From an uncultured Pelagibacteraceae bacterium (GTDB lineage Bacteria; Pseudomonadota; Alphaproteobacteria; Pelagibacterales; Pelagibacteraceae): 47,754 nucleotides of DNA. The notes beneath the pieces were generated by a model. That model ran no database searches and was not told the DNA's origin. It saw only the letters and a program-made list of their open reading frames with translations. The stretch is from the NCBI GenBank assembly GCA_905620505.1, contig CAJQTN010000024.1, forward strand, positions 1-47,754, in the 5' to 3' direction. Each line of letters begins with the position of its first letter. Position 1 is the stretch's first letter. Shown here one piece after another: positions 18,364-30,500 of this stretch. The translations under genes were made by a program, and so were the position numbers.

Positions 18364-18657
18364 TTAGATTCCAGCTGTCAGATCAATGCTTTGACCTTTT
18401 TTAAGAGTTATAATTGCTTTTTTATATCCTGGTTTAGTTGACACTTTGCCTTGCTTAATTTTTTTTTTTGTTTTTGTATTAATAATATTGACTTTAAGAA
18501 CGGTGACCTTAAATAATTTCTCTATATTTTTTTTAATTGAATATTTATTAGCTCCTGAATGTACTTTAAAAACAGTTTTATTTTGTTCAGATAAAATAGT
18601 GGCTTTTTCGGTGATAATAGGTTGTCTTATGGAATCTGTTGAGTTAATTTTTTTCAT
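18364..18657 (-). CDS. rplW: 50S ribosomal protein L23
   Basis: Exit-tunnel protein that docks trigger factor and SRP. The 97 residues contain the IRQPIITEKATILSE opening, F-K-V-H-x-x-A-N-K-x-x-I-K and the KVNIINTKTK strand. The start overlaps the end of rplD by 14 bases. Confidence 0.95.
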   Translation of the reverse strand: MKKINSTDSIRQPIITEKATILSEQNKTVFKVHSGANKYSIKKNIEKLFKVTVLKVNIINTKTKKKIKQGKVSTKPGYKKAIITLKKGQSIDLTAGI

Positions 18658-19279
18658 CTAGTATCCTATTTTCAATTTTTTTCATTGATGTAGACGTAAT
18701 AATTACATTGGTATATTTTAGCATGTCATAAATATTTGCACCTTCATCACTTATTATTTTTATATTTTTTATATTTCTTGCAGATCTTACAAAGTTTTTT
18801 TCAGAGACTTTGTCTGAAACAATCAAGGCATTTGATAATTTATTGCTTAGCAAAAATTTATTGAAATTTTTAGTTTTATTAAATTCTTTTTTAACGTCTG
18901 ATAAAATATGCAGTTGTTTGTCCATATTTTTTTTTGCTAAAGTTTGTGCAAGCGCTAATTTTCTAACTTTTTTATTTATTTTTTTAATCTTGTAAACGGC
19001 ACCTTTAGGTCCGTGAGCTTGTCCGCCTCCAACAAACAAGGGTGCTTTTTTACTCGCGTGTCTAGCTTGGCCCGTTCCTTTTTGAGCGTAAATCTTTTTA
19101 GTTGAGCCTTTAATTTCATTTCTTTGTTTTGTTTTTGCGGTCCTAGGTTTTTGATGATTCAATTGCCAGTCAATTACGTACTTAATTAATTTATGATTAA
19201 ATTTTAAGTTCATAATTTTATCAGAAACATCAATTGTTTCTGTCTTTCCACCCTCAAGATTTAATAAGTTGAACTTCAT
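18644..19279 (-). CDS. rplD: 50S ribosomal protein L4
   Basis: Exit-tunnel protein; in E. coli it also represses the S10 operon. The 211 residues include KGTGQARHASKKAPLFVGGG with the tunnel loop. An ATG at 19339 would add 20 residues read through rplC; I chose the ATG at 19279, which gives the usual MKFNLLNL-type start one base after the rplC stop. No S10 leader exists in this window for classical L4 control. Confidence 0.95.
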   Translation of the reverse strand: MKFNLLNLEGGKTETIDVSDKIMNLKFNHKLIKYVIDWQLNHQKPRTAKTKQRNEIKGSTKKIYAQKGTGQARHASKKAPLFVGGGQAHGPKGAVYKIKKINKKVRKLALAQTLAKKNMDKQLHILSDVKKEFNKTKNFNKFLLSNKLSNALIVSDKVSEKNFVRSARNIKNIKIISDEGANIYDMLKYTNVIITSTSMKKIENRILDEKN

Positions 19280-19280
19280 A

Positions 19281-19988
19281 TTATTTTTTTTTACCTTTTG
19301 CTGCCTCAGCTTCTTTAGCTTTTGTTTCAATTTTTTCAATCAGTGTTTTTCTTCTTACTACTTTAATAGACTGTCTCACTAAAACTTTAGAATTTTTAGA
19401 ACCTGGAATTGACCCTTTTAAATAAAGTAAATCATTTTCTATGTCTGACTTAACTATTTCTAAATTTAACATTGTTCTTAATTTATCTCCCATATGGCCA
19501 GCCATTTTTTTTCCTTTAAATACTCTACCAGGATCTTGTCTTTGACCAGTGGATCCATGAGATCTATGTGAAACTGAAACACCATGCGAGGCTCTTAGTC
19601 CGCCAAAATTCCATCGTTTCATAACACCGGCGAAACCTTTACCTATCGTTTTAGATCTAACATCGACAAATTTAATATCTTTTAATATTTCTAAACCAAA
19701 CTCATTACCTTCTTTAAACGCCTCAACATTATCTAAACGAAATTCTTTTAAAACCTTTTTAGGCTCGGTATTTTTTTTAGTAAAATAACCTTTCATTTGA
19801 TTGGTTAATTTTGAAGCCTTGGTTGGAAAAAATCCAACTTTTACCGCTGAATATCCTCTAGTTTCCTTGGTAATAACGTCAAGTACTCTACCTTTTTCAA
19901 CTTTAATTACTGTAACAGGTACCGATTGACCGTTTGTCAAAAACTCTCTCGTCATACCAATTTTTGTTCCTAAAAGTCCTAAAGTCAT
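19281..19988 (-). CDS. rplC: 50S ribosomal protein L3
   Basis: Early-assembly protein near the peptidyl-transferase centre. The 235 residues hold [14 protein letters not shown] at the start and [20 protein letters not shown] in the long loop, including the Gln usually methylated by PrmB. The Lys-rich tail after about residue 210 extends past the usual end. Confidence 0.97.
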   Translation of the reverse strand: MTLGLLGTKIGMTREFLTNGQSVPVTVIKVEKGRVLDVITKETRGYSAVKVGFFPTKASKLTNQMKGYFTKKNTEPKKVLKEFRLDNVEAFKEGNEFGLEILKDIKFVDVRSKTIGKGFAGVMKRWNFGGLRASHGVSVSHRSHGSTGQRQDPGRVFKGKKMAGHMGDKLRTMLNLEIVKSDIENDLLYLKGSIPGSKNSKVLVRQSIKVVRRKTLIEKIETKAKEAEAAKGKKK

Positions 19989-19991
19989 AAT

Positions 19992-20300
19992 TTATATTTT
20001 AATTTCTATATCTACACCTGAAGCTAAATCTAATTTCATAAGAGCTTCTACGGTTTGTGGAGTTGGTTCAATAATGTCAATTAATCTTTTATGTGTTCTC
20101 TGCTCAAACTGTTCTCTACTTTTTTTATTAATATGTGGAGATCTTAATACTGTATATTTTTCAATTCTTGTAGGAAGAGGTATCGGGCCTTTGACTTGAG
20201 CACCAGTTCTTTTCGCTGTATTAACTATTTCTTCCGTAGATAAATCTAGGATTTTATTATCGTAAGCTCTTAAATGTATTCGTATATTTTGTTTATCCAT
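19992..20300 (-). CDS. rpsJ: 30S ribosomal protein S10
   Basis: Small-subunit head protein, also NusE in antitermination with NusB. The 102 residues contain [38 protein letters not shown] in segments, and the closing SGVDIEIKI. Only 4 bases separate it from fusA; the tuf gene often found between them is not here. Confidence 0.97.
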   Translation of the reverse strand: MDKQNIRIHLRAYDNKILDLSTEEIVNTAKRTGAQVKGPIPLPTRIEKYTVLRSPHINKKSREQFEQRTHKRLIDIIEPTPQTVEALMKLDLASGVDIEIKI

Positions 20301-20304
20301 AATA

Positions 20305-22383
20305 TTAAGCTAATTTTTTTGTCACCTCGTCTTGAACGTTTTGAGGGACTTTATCGTAATGACTAAATTGCATTGTGTATTGTGCTCTGCCTTGGGTTGA
20401 CGATCTTAAAGTATTTATATAACCAAACATATTAGCTAACGGTACAGTTGCTGCTATTGCTGTTGCGTTACCTCTGGCTTCTGTAGATCCAACTTGACCT
20501 CGTCTGCTATTTAAATCACCAATCACATCACCCATAAAATCTTCAGGTGTAACAACTTCGACTTTCATTATTGGTTCTAGAAGTTTTAGCGTAGCTTTTT
20601 GACATAATTCTTTAAAGCAATATCTAGAAGCTATTTCAAATGCTAAAACACTTGAGTCCACATCGTGATGTAAACCATCCAATATTGTAACTTTATAATC
20701 AATTATTGGAAAACCTGCTAAAATTCCACTTTCAGCTACTGACTCGACGCCTTTTTCTACGCCTGGAATGAATTCTTTTGGTATTGACGCACCTTTAATT
20801 TTATTTTCAATTTCTCTTCCCTTGCCAGGTTCTAAAGGTTCAACGCTTAATGTAACTTTTGCAAATTGGCCTGATCCACCACTCTGTTTCTTGTGTATAT
20901 AAGTAACTTCAGCCGAGTTTAGTATTGTTTCTCTGTAAGCTACCTGCGGAGCTCCAATATTAGCCTCCACTTTAAATTCTCTTTTCATTCTGTCTACAAT
21001 TATATCTAAGTGAAGTTCTCCCATTCCTTTAATAATAGTTTGACCAGATTCTTCGTCAGATGTAACTCTAAATGAAGGGTCTTCTTTAGCTAATCTGCCC
21101 AAGGCTTCACCCATTTTTTCTTGGTCAGCTTTAGTTTTAGGTTCAACAGCAATTTCTATTACTGGGTCGGGAAATTCCATTGGTTCTAACAATATAGGTT
21201 TGTCTTCGTCGCATAGTGTATGTCCCGTAACCGTAAATTTAAGTCCTGCTAAAGCAACTATATCTCCAGTTGTTGCTTCCTTGGTATCTTCTCGGCTGTT
21301 GGCATGCATTAATAACATTCTTCCAACACGTTCCGTTTTTTCTCTTGATGAGTTGTAAACACTTGTTCCTGTTTTAATAGTTCCAGAATAAATTCTTATA
21401 AAAGTTAAAGAACCAACAAAAGGGTCGTTTGCTACTTTAAAAGCTAAAGCGCTAAATGGTTCGCTATCTCCAAATTTCATTTGGACTTTATCTTCTGTTC
21501 CGAGTTTCGTTCCTTCAATAGAACCAATATCCATAGGGCTAGGTAAATAATCGACAACTGCGTCTAAGAGTGGTTGAACTCCTTTATTTTTAAAAGCTGA
21601 ACCTGTGGTTATGGGTACAAAATTAAAACCTAGCGTGCCTTTTCTTATGCATTTTTTAAGATCAGATTCTGAAGGCTCTTTACCTTCAAGATATGCTTCC
21701 ATTAATTTTTCGTCTTCTTCAACGGCAGCTTCAACAAGTTCTTTTCTATACTTAACAGCTTTTTCTTTAAGTTCAGCAGGTATATCTATGATATCAAATT
21801 TTGCACCTAAGTCCTCATTTTGCCAAACAACAGCTTTCATTTTAACTAAATCTACTATGCCTTTTAAATCTGCTTCAGAACCTATGGGTAGTTGTAAAAC
21901 TAATGGTTTACAACCTAACCTCTCTTTAATCATGTCGACACACATGTAGAAGTCTGCACCTGTTCTGTCTAGTTTGTTCACAAAACATATTCTTGGCACT
22001 TTATATTTGTCTGCTTGTCTCCACACTGTCTCTGATTGAGGTTCTACACCAGCAACACCGTCAAAGACACAAACGGCTCCGTCTAAAACCTTCAAAGATC
22101 TTTCAACTTCAATTGTAAAATCTACATGTCCAGGTGTGTCAATAATATTAATTCTGTGTTCGTTCCAAAAACAAGTGGTAGCAGCTGAGGTGATTGTTAT
22201 GCCTCTTTCTTGTTCTTGTTCCATCCAGTCCATAGTTGCAGCACCATCATGCACCTCTCCAATTTTGTGACTTTTTCCTGTATAGTATAAAATTCTTTCA
22301 GTGGTAGTTGTTTTTCCGGCATCAATATGAGCCATGATTCCAATGTTTCTATATTTTTCTAAAGGATATTTAATTTCAGCCAT
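20305..22383 (-). CDS. fusA: Elongation factor G
   Basis: Translocase GTPase. The 692 residues have the G1 P-loop AHIDAGKTT (18-26), the switch-[13 protein letters not shown]3 DTPGH (82-86) and G4 NKLD (136-139), followed by domains II-V. Domain IV contains the GGSGQFAKV stretch and the C-terminal domain the [12 protein letters not shown] signature. It sits between rpsG (6 bases) and rpsJ (4 bases) in the str cluster. Confidence 0.98.
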   Translation of the reverse strand: MAEIKYPLEKYRNIGIMAHIDAGKTTTTERILYYTGKSHKIGEVHDGAATMDWMEQEQERGITITSAATTCFWNEHRINIIDTPGHVDFTIEVERSLKVLDGAVCVFDGVAGVEPQSETVWRQADKYKVPRICFVNKLDRTGADFYMCVDMIKERLGCKPLVLQLPIGSEADLKGIVDLVKMKAVVWQNEDLGAKFDIIDIPAELKEKAVKYRKELVEAAVEEDEKLMEAYLEGKEPSESDLKKCIRKGTLGFNFVPITTGSAFKNKGVQPLLDAVVDYLPSPMDIGSIEGTKLGTEDKVQMKFGDSEPFSALAFKVANDPFVGSLTFIRIYSGTIKTGTSVYNSSREKTERVGRMLLMHANSREDTKEATTGDIVALAGLKFTVTGHTLCDEDKPILLEPMEFPDPVIEIAVEPKTKADQEKMGEALGRLAKEDPSFRVTSDEESGQTIIKGMGELHLDIIVDRMKREFKVEANIGAPQVAYRETILNSAEVTYIHKKQSGGSGQFAKVTLSVEPLEPGKGREIENKIKGASIPKEFIPGVEKGVESVAESGILAGFPIIDYKVTILDGLHHDVDSSVLAFEIASRYCFKELCQKATLKLLEPIMKVEVVTPEDFMGDVIGDLNSRRGQVGSTEARGNATAIAATVPLANMFGYINTLRSSTQGRAQYTMQFSHYDKVPQNVQDEVTKKLA

Positions 22384-22389
22384 AAATAA

Positions 22390-22860
22390 TTACCATCTAA
22401 AATGAGCAAATGCTTTATTTGACTCTGCCATTCTATGTGTATCTTCTCTTTTTTTGATTGCAGCACCTTTGTTTTGAGATGCATCTAATAATTCAAAATA
22501 TAATTTCTCAGCCATAGTTTTATTTTTTCTATTTCTAGTGGCGTCTTTAATCCACCTTAATGCTAATGCTTGACCTCTTTTTGCTTTGACCTCTACTGGG
22601 ACTTGATAAGTCGCACCACCAACTCTACGAGATCTACACTCAACATTTGGTTTAACATTACCAATCGCATCATTAAAAGTCTCTAAAGGGTCTTGCTTAT
22701 TTGTTTCTTTAATTTTTTCCAAAGCATCATATAAAATTTTTTCTGCTCTAGATCTCTTCCCATCGTACATAATACAGTTAATGAATTTTGAAACTAATTC
22801 TGATCGAAATTTTGGATCAGGATAAACTTTTCTAACTGGTGCTTTTCTTTTTCTAGACAT
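22390..22860 (-). CDS. rpsG: 30S ribosomal protein S7
   Basis: Nucleates assembly of the small-subunit head. The 156 residues start [18 protein letters not shown] and contain the [12 protein letters not shown] hairpin and the C-terminal [20 protein letters not shown]. It lies 8 bases after rpsL. Confidence 0.98.
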   Translation of the reverse strand: MSRKRKAPVRKVYPDPKFRSELVSKFINCIMYDGKRSRAEKILYDALEKIKETNKQDPLETFNDAIGNVKPNVECRSRRVGGATYQVPVEVKAKRGQALALRWIKDATRNRKNKTMAEKLYFELLDASQNKGAAIKKREDTHRMAESNKAFAHFRW

Positions 22861-22868
22861 ATTTTATA

Positions 22869-23240
22869 TTATTTAGGTTTCTTAGTTCCGTATAGCGATC
22901 TTCTTTTTCTTCTTGCAGCAATTCCTTGCGTATCTAAATTTCCTCTTAAGATATGGTATCGAACACCTGGTAAATCTTTTACACGCCCTCCACGAAGTAA
23001 AACTACTGAGTGTTCTTGTAAGTTGTGCCCTTCACCTGGGATATAGGCTGTAACTTCAAATCCATTTGACAATCTAACACGTGCAACTTTTCTTAAAGCT
23101 GAGTTAGGTTTTTTTGGGGTTGTTGTATAAACCTTTAGACAAACACCTCTTTTTAAAGGTTGCCCTTCCAAAGCAGGAACTTTATTTCTTGCTGTTGGTT
23201 TTATTCTAGGTTTTCTTAATAATTGACTAATTGTTGGCAT
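22869..23240 (-). CDS. rpsL: 30S ribosomal protein S12
   Basis: Decoding-centre protein and head of the str cluster. The 123 residues include [11 protein letters not shown], the [15 protein letters not shown] loop whose Lys (the K43 equivalent) is wild type for streptomycin sensitivity, and the [11 protein letters not shown] loop with the usually modified Asp. No Shine-Dalgarno is visible before the ATG. A leader of roughly 100 bases with potential secondary structure precedes it. Confidence 0.98.
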   Translation of the reverse strand: MPTISQLLRKPRIKPTARNKVPALEGQPLKRGVCLKVYTTTPKKPNSALRKVARVRLSNGFEVTAYIPGEGHNLQEHSVVLLRGGRVKDLPGVRYHILRGNLDTQGIAARRKRRSLYGTKKPK

Positions 23241-23353
23241 AGTAAATTTTGAAGAAAAAAGATAAAGGTAGGATCTGATACAATTATCAGAGTACTCTTA
23301 AGTCAGTGTTTAAGGTTAAATACCACCTTACTTCTAACTATCAAAATTGCGCT
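23241..23353 (-). promoter_or_regulatory. Structured leader region before rpsL
   Basis: This lies between the candidate promoter and the rpsL ATG. I see three dyads: TAAGGT with ACCTTA around an 8-base loop (23311-23330), the 10-base palindrome AGAGTACTCT (23289-23298) and TCTGAT with ATCAGA around a 6-base loop (23274-23291). The last two share bases 23289-23291 and cannot both form fully. The first could alternatively pair with TAAAGGTAGG at 23263-23272. The stretch also covers any rpoC terminator, but no hairpin is directly followed by a T run. Confidence 0.35.
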
Positions 23354-23381
23354 AAAATAACATTGAAAAATCAAAAGTCAA
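23354..23381 (-). promoter_or_regulatory. Candidate promoter of the str/S10/spc cluster
   Basis: On the minus strand, TTGACT (23381-23376) and TATTTT (23359-23354) are separated by 16 bases. The -35 box is identical in sequence and spacing to the candidate at the adk/rpsM junction. It lies about 37 bases downstream of the rpoC stop and about 115 bases before rpsL. Confidence 0.5.
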
Positions 23382-23417
23382 TATTTAATAGGGAAAATTT
23401 ATCTTATTTTTAGGTTA

Positions 23418-26400
23418 TTATTCGGCTACAGGAACGTTTTCAAGTTGCTGTTTTTTAATTTCAGCCAGTCTTAGATCGTCTTGTTTTCTTGCTTCTTTAT
23501 CCCAACTCATTTTTGTAAGTCCAGTTCCGGCCGGAACTAATCTACCAACTATAACATTCTCCTTTAAACCTTCTAGGTAATCAACTTTTCCTCGAATAGC
23601 TGCGTCTGTTAATACTCTTGTTGTCTCTTGGAATGAAGCGGCAGAGATAAAGGATTTAGTTTGTAATGATGCTTTTGTAATACCAAGTAATATTCTCTCA
23701 TATACAGCAGGTTTCTTTCCATTTTTCTTTAAATCTTGATTAATTTTCACCATATCTATGATGTCTACTGTTTCGTTCAATAAGTATTCTGTGTCACCAG
23801 GTTCTTTAATTTCAACTTTTTTCAACATCTGTCTCACTATAGTTTCAATGTGTTTGTCATTAATAACAACGCCTTGCAGTCTATAAACTTCTTGTACTTC
23901 AGTAACAAAATACTCTGTAAGTCTTTCAACGCCCAAAATTCTTAAAATATCGTGAGGTAAAGGGCTGCCATCAAGTAAATATTCTCCTTTTTTAATTTTT
24001 TCTCCCTGATTAAAGTTAACATGTTTTCCTTTAGGAATTAAATAATTTGAAGTTTCACCCTTAGAAGAGACGATAGAAATTTTTTGTTTTCCTCTGATTT
24101 CTTTGCCAAATTCAATTACGCCATCGTTCTCAGCTATAATTGCGCTATCTTTCGGTTTTCTTGCCTCAAATAATTCAGCTACTCTTGGTAAGCCACCAGT
24201 AATATCTTTTGTTTTTGAAGTTTCTTTAGGTAAACGCGCAAGCACGTCACCTGCTGAAATTTTTTGTCCATCTTTAACTGAAAGAATTGAGTCTGGTACT
24301 AAAAAATACCTTGCAACATTTCCATCTGCTTTCTTGATAACTTCACCTTTATCATTTCTAAGTGTTAATCTAGGTTTAAGTTCTGTATTTTTTGAAAGAG
24401 ATTTCCAGTCGGTAACTGATTTCGAAGAGATACCTGTAGAATCATCCATAGTTTCTGTTAATGAGGTTCCCTCAACTAGGTCCATATAGTTTACGATGCC
24501 GCTAGTTTCTGCAATTACTGGAAGCGTGTATGGATCCCACTCTGCTATTTTTTTTCCTTTTTCTATCAGGTCACCATCTTTAAAGAAAAGTTTTGATCCA
24601 TAAATTACTTTGTAAACACCTAGTTGAATTCCGTTATTGTCTTCTATCGTTAGTTCAGTATTTCTTCCCATTACTATTATGTTTTTCTTTGAATCTTCGA
24701 TGAGGTTTTTATTAATTATTTTGAGCTTACCTTTGTTTTGAGAAATAATTTGAGATTCTTCTTTAATTTGCGCCGTACCTCCAACGTGAAATGTTCTCAT
24801 TGTTAGTTGTGTGCCTGGCTCTCCAATTGATTGTGCCGCAATCATTCCAATAGCTTCTCCAATACTTACTAATTTTCCTCTGGAAAGATCTCTTCCGTAG
24901 CAAGTTTGACATACACCCTTTTGAGCCACACAAGTGATAACTGAATAAACTTGAATAGATTTAACTCCAGCTGCATCAACTAATTCACAATCTGATTCAT
25001 CCAATAGTTTCTTCTTTTTAATTATAACTTCACCTGTAATTGGGTGTTTAATATCTTGAGCTGGAGTTCTGCCAAGAACTCTCTCAGATAAACTAACTAA
25101 AATATTTCCACCTTCTATAATCTCAGTAATATTAATTGAAGATTTAGATCCACAATCATTTATTGTTACCTGTAAATCTTGGGCAACATCACAGAGTCTT
25201 CTTGTTAAATAGCCTGAGTTTGCAGTTTTTAAGGCAGTATCTGCAAGACCTTTTCGTGCACCATGGGTTGAGTTAAAATATTCTAATACTGTCAATCCTT
25301 CTTTAAAATTAGCCATGATAGGTGTTTCAATGATTTCTCCCGAAGGCTTAGCAATTAAACCTCTCATACCAGCTAGTTGTTTCATTTGAGCTTGCGAACC
25401 TCTTGCGCCGGAATCTGCCATCATAAATACTGAGTTTGTTTCTATCCTGTCGTCTGGAAAAATTTTTTGAGCTGAGGAAATTTCTTTCATCATCTCGTTT
25501 GCAACTGTATCTGTACATTTAGACCAAATATCCACGACTTTATTATACTTCTCACCTCTAGTGATTAAGCCATCAGAATATTGTTTTTCATATTCTTCAA
25601 TTTTCTTTTTAGTTTGATTTATTAAATTTGTTTTTGTTTCTGGTATTATTAAATCGTCTTTACCAAAAGATATCCCTGCTTTAAATGCATGTTTAAAACC
25701 TAATGATTTAATACGATCACAAAAAATAACTGTTTCTTTTTGACCGCAAAATCTAAAGATAGTGTCAATTATTTCAGAAACATTTTTTTTTGCTAAAAGT
25801 CTGTCGATTATTGTAAATTTAATTTTGTGATGCTTTGGTAAAACACTGGCCAATAAAAATCTTCCTGCTGTACTTGTGTATTTTTGAACTAATTTATTTC
25901 CTTTTTCGTCGACAGTATTGAAGGTAGAAATAATTTTAGAATGCAAGCTAATAGATTTGTTTTCTATAGCTTGACCAATCTCTTCAATGTTTGAAAAAAT
26001 ACCCTTAGGCTTATCCTCGTTTTTATCATCAGCTTGTGAAAGGTAGTAAATTCCAAGAACAATGTCTTGGCTCGGAACAATAATAGGTTTACCGTTTGAT
26101 GGACTTAAAATATTATTTGTAGACATCATTAAAACCCTAGCTTCAAGTTGGGCTTCTAAACTTAAAGGAATATGGACTGCCATTTGATCTCCATCAAAGT
26201 CAGCATTAAATGCCGCACAAACTAATGGATGCAATTCAATTGCATAACCTTCGATTAATTTAACTTCAAAAGCTTGGACACCTAGTCTGTGTAAAGTAGG
26301 TGCTCTGTTTAGTAGTATGGGGTGTTCTCTTGTTATAAACTCTAATGCATCCCAAACTTCAGGAACTTCTTTCTCTACCAAACGTTTTGCTTGTTTAATA

Positions 26401-27596
26401 GTGGTTGCTAAACCTAGTTTATCTAACCTTGCGTATAAAAATGGTTTAAATAATTCTAGTGCCATTTTTTTTGGCAAACCGCATTGATGTAATTTTAATT
26501 CTGGTCCTACGACAATTACTGATCGTCCTGAATAATCAACACGCTTACCTAGTAAATTCTGTCTGAACCTACCCTGTTTTCCTTTAAGCATTTCAGCCAA
26601 AGATTTTAAAGGACGTTTGCCAGTACCAGTGATAACTCTACCACGTCTTCCGTTATCAAAAAGAGCATCAACTGACTCTTGCAGCATACGCTTTTCGTTT
26701 CTTACAATGATGTCAGGTGCTTTAAGGTCTAACAATCTCTTTAGTCTATTGTTACGGTTAATTACTCTTCTATATAAATCGTTAAGATCTGAAGTTGCAA
26801 ATCTACCACCATCCAATGGAACTAAAGGTCTTAGTTCAGGTGGAATAACTGGAACGGTAGTTAAAATCATCCATTCAGGTTTGTTTCCAGAATCAATAAA
26901 TGATTCTACAAGTTTTAATCTTTTAATTGTTCTTTCTTCTGTGACTTTTGATTTAATGGTTTCTAGTGCTGAACGTAGTTTCTTTTGTTCTTTTGCTAAA
27001 TCTAAATTTATTAAGATATCTCTTACAGCCTCGGCGCCGATACCTGCTTGAAAAGCATCTTCACCAAATTCTTCTTGAGCTTTGATTAATTGCTCTTCAG
27101 AGATTATATCGCCTTTTTTTAAAGTTGTTAAACCTGGCTCCACAACTATAAAGCTTTCAAAATATAAAACTCTTTCTACATCTTTAAGTTTCATTTCTAG
27201 CGCAAGAGCTATCCGACTCGGCAATGATTTTAAAAACCATATATGTGCTACAGGGCAAGCCAAATCAATGTGACCCATTCTTTCTCTTCTTACATTAGAC
27301 TTTGTTATTTCCACTCCACACTTTTCGCATATGATTCCTCTAAACTTCATTCTTTTGTATTTGCCACACAAACATTCATAGTCTTTAACTGGGCCAAATA
27401 TTCTTGCACAAAAAAGACCATCTTTTTCCGGTCTAAAAGTTCTATAGTTAATTGTTTCTGGTTTTTTTATTTCACCAAACGACCAAGATTTAATTTTTTC
27501 TGGACTGGCTAGTGTAATTTTTATACTGCTAAAATTAGTTTCAGCTAAATTATTACTGTGATTGTGATAAGTTTGTTTTGTTAAGTTTTTTTCCAT
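23418..27596 (-). CDS. rpoC: RNA polymerase beta' subunit
   Basis: Catalytic subunit of RNA polymerase. The 1392 residues contain the N-terminal zinc ribbon Cys at 75, 77, 90 and 93, the absolutely conserved NADFDGDQM at 464-472 that holds the catalytic Mg2+, the trigger-loop region, and the second zinc site with C-x-x-C in the [10 protein letters not shown] segment. It begins one base after rpoB and is followed by the only sizeable gap in the cluster (177 bases). Confidence 0.98.
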   Translation of the reverse strand: MEKNLTKQTYHNHSNNLAETNFSSIKITLASPEKIKSWSFGEIKKPETINYRTFRPEKDGLFCARIFGPVKDYECLCGKYKRMKFRGIICEKCGVEITKSNVRRERMGHIDLACPVAHIWFLKSLPSRIALALEMKLKDVERVLYFESFIVVEPGLTTLKKGDIISEEQLIKAQEEFGEDAFQAGIGAEAVRDILINLDLAKEQKKLRSALETIKSKVTEERTIKRLKLVESFIDSGNKPEWMILTTVPVIPPELRPLVPLDGGRFATSDLNDLYRRVINRNNRLKRLLDLKAPDIIVRNEKRMLQESVDALFDNGRRGRVITGTGKRPLKSLAEMLKGKQGRFRQNLLGKRVDYSGRSVIVVGPELKLHQCGLPKKMALELFKPFLYARLDKLGLATTIKQAKRLVEKEVPEVWDALEFITREHPILLNRAPTLHRLGVQAFEVKLIEGYAIELHPLVCAAFNADFDGDQMAVHIPLSLEAQLEARVLMMSTNNILSPSNGKPIIVPSQDIVLGIYYLSQADDKNEDKPKGIFSNIEEIGQAIENKSISLHSKIISTFNTVDEKGNKLVQKYTSTAGRFLLASVLPKHHKIKFTIIDRLLAKKNVSEIIDTIFRFCGQKETVIFCDRIKSLGFKHAFKAGISFGKDDLIIPETKTNLINQTKKKIEEYEKQYSDGLITRGEKYNKVVDIWSKCTDTVANEMMKEISSAQKIFPDDRIETNSVFMMADSGARGSQAQMKQLAGMRGLIAKPSGEIIETPIMANFKEGLTVLEYFNSTHGARKGLADTALKTANSGYLTRRLCDVAQDLQVTINDCGSKSSINITEIIEGGNILVSLSERVLGRTPAQDIKHPITGEVIIKKKKLLDESDCELVDAAGVKSIQVYSVITCVAQKGVCQTCYGRDLSRGKLVSIGEAIGMIAAQSIGEPGTQLTMRTFHVGGTAQIKEESQIISQNKGKLKIINKNLIEDSKKNIIVMGRNTELTIEDNNGIQLGVYKVIYGSKLFFKDGDLIEKGKKIAEWDPYTLPVIAETSGIVNYMDLVEGTSLTETMDDSTGISSKSVTDWKSLSKNTELKPRLTLRNDKGEVIKKADGNVARYFLVPDSILSVKDGQKISAGDVLARLPKETSKTKDITGGLPRVAELFEARKPKDSAIIAENDGVIEFGKEIRGKQKISIVSSKGETSNYLIPKGKHVNFNQGEKIKKGEYLLDGSPLPHDILRILGVERLTEYFVTEVQEVYRLQGVVINDKHIETIVRQMLKKVEIKEPGDTEYLLNETVDIIDMVKINQDLKKNGKKPAVYERILLGITKASLQTKSFISAASFQETTRVLTDAAIRGKVDYLEGLKENVIVGRLVPAGTGLTKMSWDKEARKQDDLRLAEIKKQQLENVPVAE

Positions 27597-27597
27597 A

Positions 27598-30500
27598 TTA
27601 ATTTAATTCTATATTTAATCCTAGGGCTCTAATTTCCTTAATTAAAACGTTAAATGATTCAGGAACACCAGACTCAAAGTTGTTATTTCCTTTAACAATA
27701 GTTTCATAAACCTTGGTTCTACCCGCAACGTCGTCTGATTTAACAGTAAGAATTTCTTGCAAAGTGTAGGAAGCGCCGTACGCTTCTAATGCCCAGACTT
27801 CCATTTCGCCAAATCTTTGTCCACCCATCTGAGCTTTCCCTCCAAGTGGTTGTTGAGTTACTAAGCTGTATGGTCCAGTAGATCTTGCGTGTATCTTGTC
27901 CTCAACTAAGTGATTAAGTTTTAACATATAAATAATTCCAACTGTAACTGGTCGATCAAATTTTTCTCCTGTTAAACCATCCCATAATGTTGTTTGACCT
28001 GAATTTGGAAGTTTAGATAAATTTAACATATCTTTGATATTATCTGTTGATGCGCCGTCAAATACTGGTGTTGCAATCGGTACACCATTTGAAATGTTTT
28101 CAACGAGTTCAAATAGTTCTTTTTTATTCAATTTACTGACAACATTTTCATAGTACTCAGTTCCATAAATACTCTTTAATTTTTTCTTAAGGGCTTCAAT
28201 AGTATTATCAAAATTTTTTAAATATTCTTTTATCTGATCGCCTAATTCGGAACATGCCCAACCTAAATGTGTTTCTAATATTTGACCAACATTCATACGA
28301 CTAGGAACACCCAGTGGATTTAAAACAATATCAACGGGTTTCCCGTTAGCCATATAAGGCATATCTTGAACTGGGACTATTTTACTGACTACACCTTTAT
28401 TTCCGTGTCTACCCGCCATTTTATCACCTGGCATTAATCTTCTTTTAACTGCAACAAATACTTTAACAACTTTCATTACAGTAGGTAAAAGATCATCACC
28501 TTGTTTAATCTTAATTACTTTATCTTCAAATCTTAATTTAATATCCTCGTTAGCTTCATCAAATTGTTTCTTAAGTTTTAACAAGTTTTGGCTTACCTGT
28601 TCTTCGGAAAAAGTTAATTTCCAAATATCTTTTAAGCTTAAGTCTTTTAATTGTTCGTCTTGAATAGGCGTGTTAATATCTATCGTTTTGTAGCTTTTGT
28701 TTATTTTTTTATTTGTTATTAGATCAATTGCTCTAAGTTTTATATTTCTATTTAAAATTTCTTCTTCAACGAGTTTATCTTCCTGCACTAGTTCAATTTC
28801 AGATCTTTCAATTGCAATTGATCTTTCGTCTTTCTCAATACCGTGTCTATTAAAAACTCTAACATCAATAACAACACCTGCTCCACCCGATTTAAGCTTG
28901 AGAGAAGAATCTCTAACATCAGTAGCTTTTTCTCCAAATATTGATCTTAATAATTTTTCCTCTGGACTGGAAGATGTTTCGCTTTTTGGTGTTACTTTGC
29001 CAACTAAAATATCACCAGGTTTTACTTCCGCTCCTACGTAAACAATTCCTGATTCGTCTAAATTTCTTAAACTTTCTTCACTTACGTTTGGAATGTCTCT
29101 TGTAACTTCTTCTGCTCCCAACTTAGTGTCACGAGCCATTGCTTCATATTCTTCAATATGAATGGAGGTAAAAACATCATCAGTAACACATCTTTCTGAA
29201 ATTAAAATTGAGTCTTCAAAGTTGTAACCTTGCCACGGCATGAAAGCTACAGTTACATTTTTACCTAATGCTAGCTCACCAAGTTTTGTGGCAGGACCAT
29301 CGGCGATAATATCACCCGTTTTAATTAAATCACCAACTTTAACCAGCGGTTTTTGGTTAATGCATGTATTTTGATTTGATCTTTTAAATTTTGATAAGTT
29401 GTAAATATTAACACCAGACTGAGATAGATCTTTAACATCTGTTGCTTTTACAACAATACGCTTTCCGTCAATTTTATCGACAACACCGTTTCTTCTTGCG
29501 ACAATTGTAACACCCGAGTCTAAAGCCACATCTGACTCCATACCTGTTCCAACCAGTGGTGACTCTGGTTTTAATAATGGGACTGCCTGTCTCATCATGT
29601 TTGATCCCATTAAAGCTCTGTTGGCGTCGTCGTTTTCTAAAAAAGGAATAAGTGCTGCGGCAACTGAAACTAGTTGTTTTGGTGACACATCAATGTAGTC
29701 GACACTTTCTCTGTTAGCTAAAAGAAAATTTAAATTATGTCTACATGAAACGAGTTCTTCTTCTAATGTTCCATCTGGGTTAATAGGAGAATTTGCTTGA
29801 GCGATTGTAAACTTTTCTTCTTCTATAGCAGAAAGATAATCAACTTCTTTTGAAACTTTGCCATTAATTATTTTTTTATATGGACTTTCTATATATCCAT
29901 ATTTGTTTACACGACAATATGTAGCCAAGCTATTGATCAGCCCAATATTTGGACCTTCTGGAGTTTCGATTGGGCATATTCTTCCGTAGTGAGTTGGGTG
30001 AACATCTCTTACTTCAAAACCAGCTCTTTCTCTTGTAAGACCTCCAGGTCCAAGAGCTGAAACTCTTCGTTTATGAGTAATCTCTGACAAAGGGTTGGTT
30101 TGATCCATGAATTGAGAAAGAGCAGAAGTTGCAAAAAAATCTTTTAGTGAAGTTGTAATTGGTTTAGCATTTACTAGATCTTGGGGCATAGCAGATTCTA
30201 TTTCAAGAAAAGTTGACATTTTTTCTTTAACAGTTCTTTCCATTCTAAGTAAGCCAATTCTAAATTGATTTTCAACAAGCTCTCCAACAGATCTCACTCT
30301 TCTATTTCCTAGATGGTCAATGTCATCCACGTCTCCTTTTCCATCTCTTAGATCAAGCATGAATTGAATAATTGCTAAAATATCTTCTTTGTAAAGAACG
30401 GTATCTTTAATATCTCTTTCAATATTTAACTTAGCGTTTAACTTGACTCTACCTACCTCGGATAAATCATAACGTTCTTTGTTAAAATATAAATTTTTAA

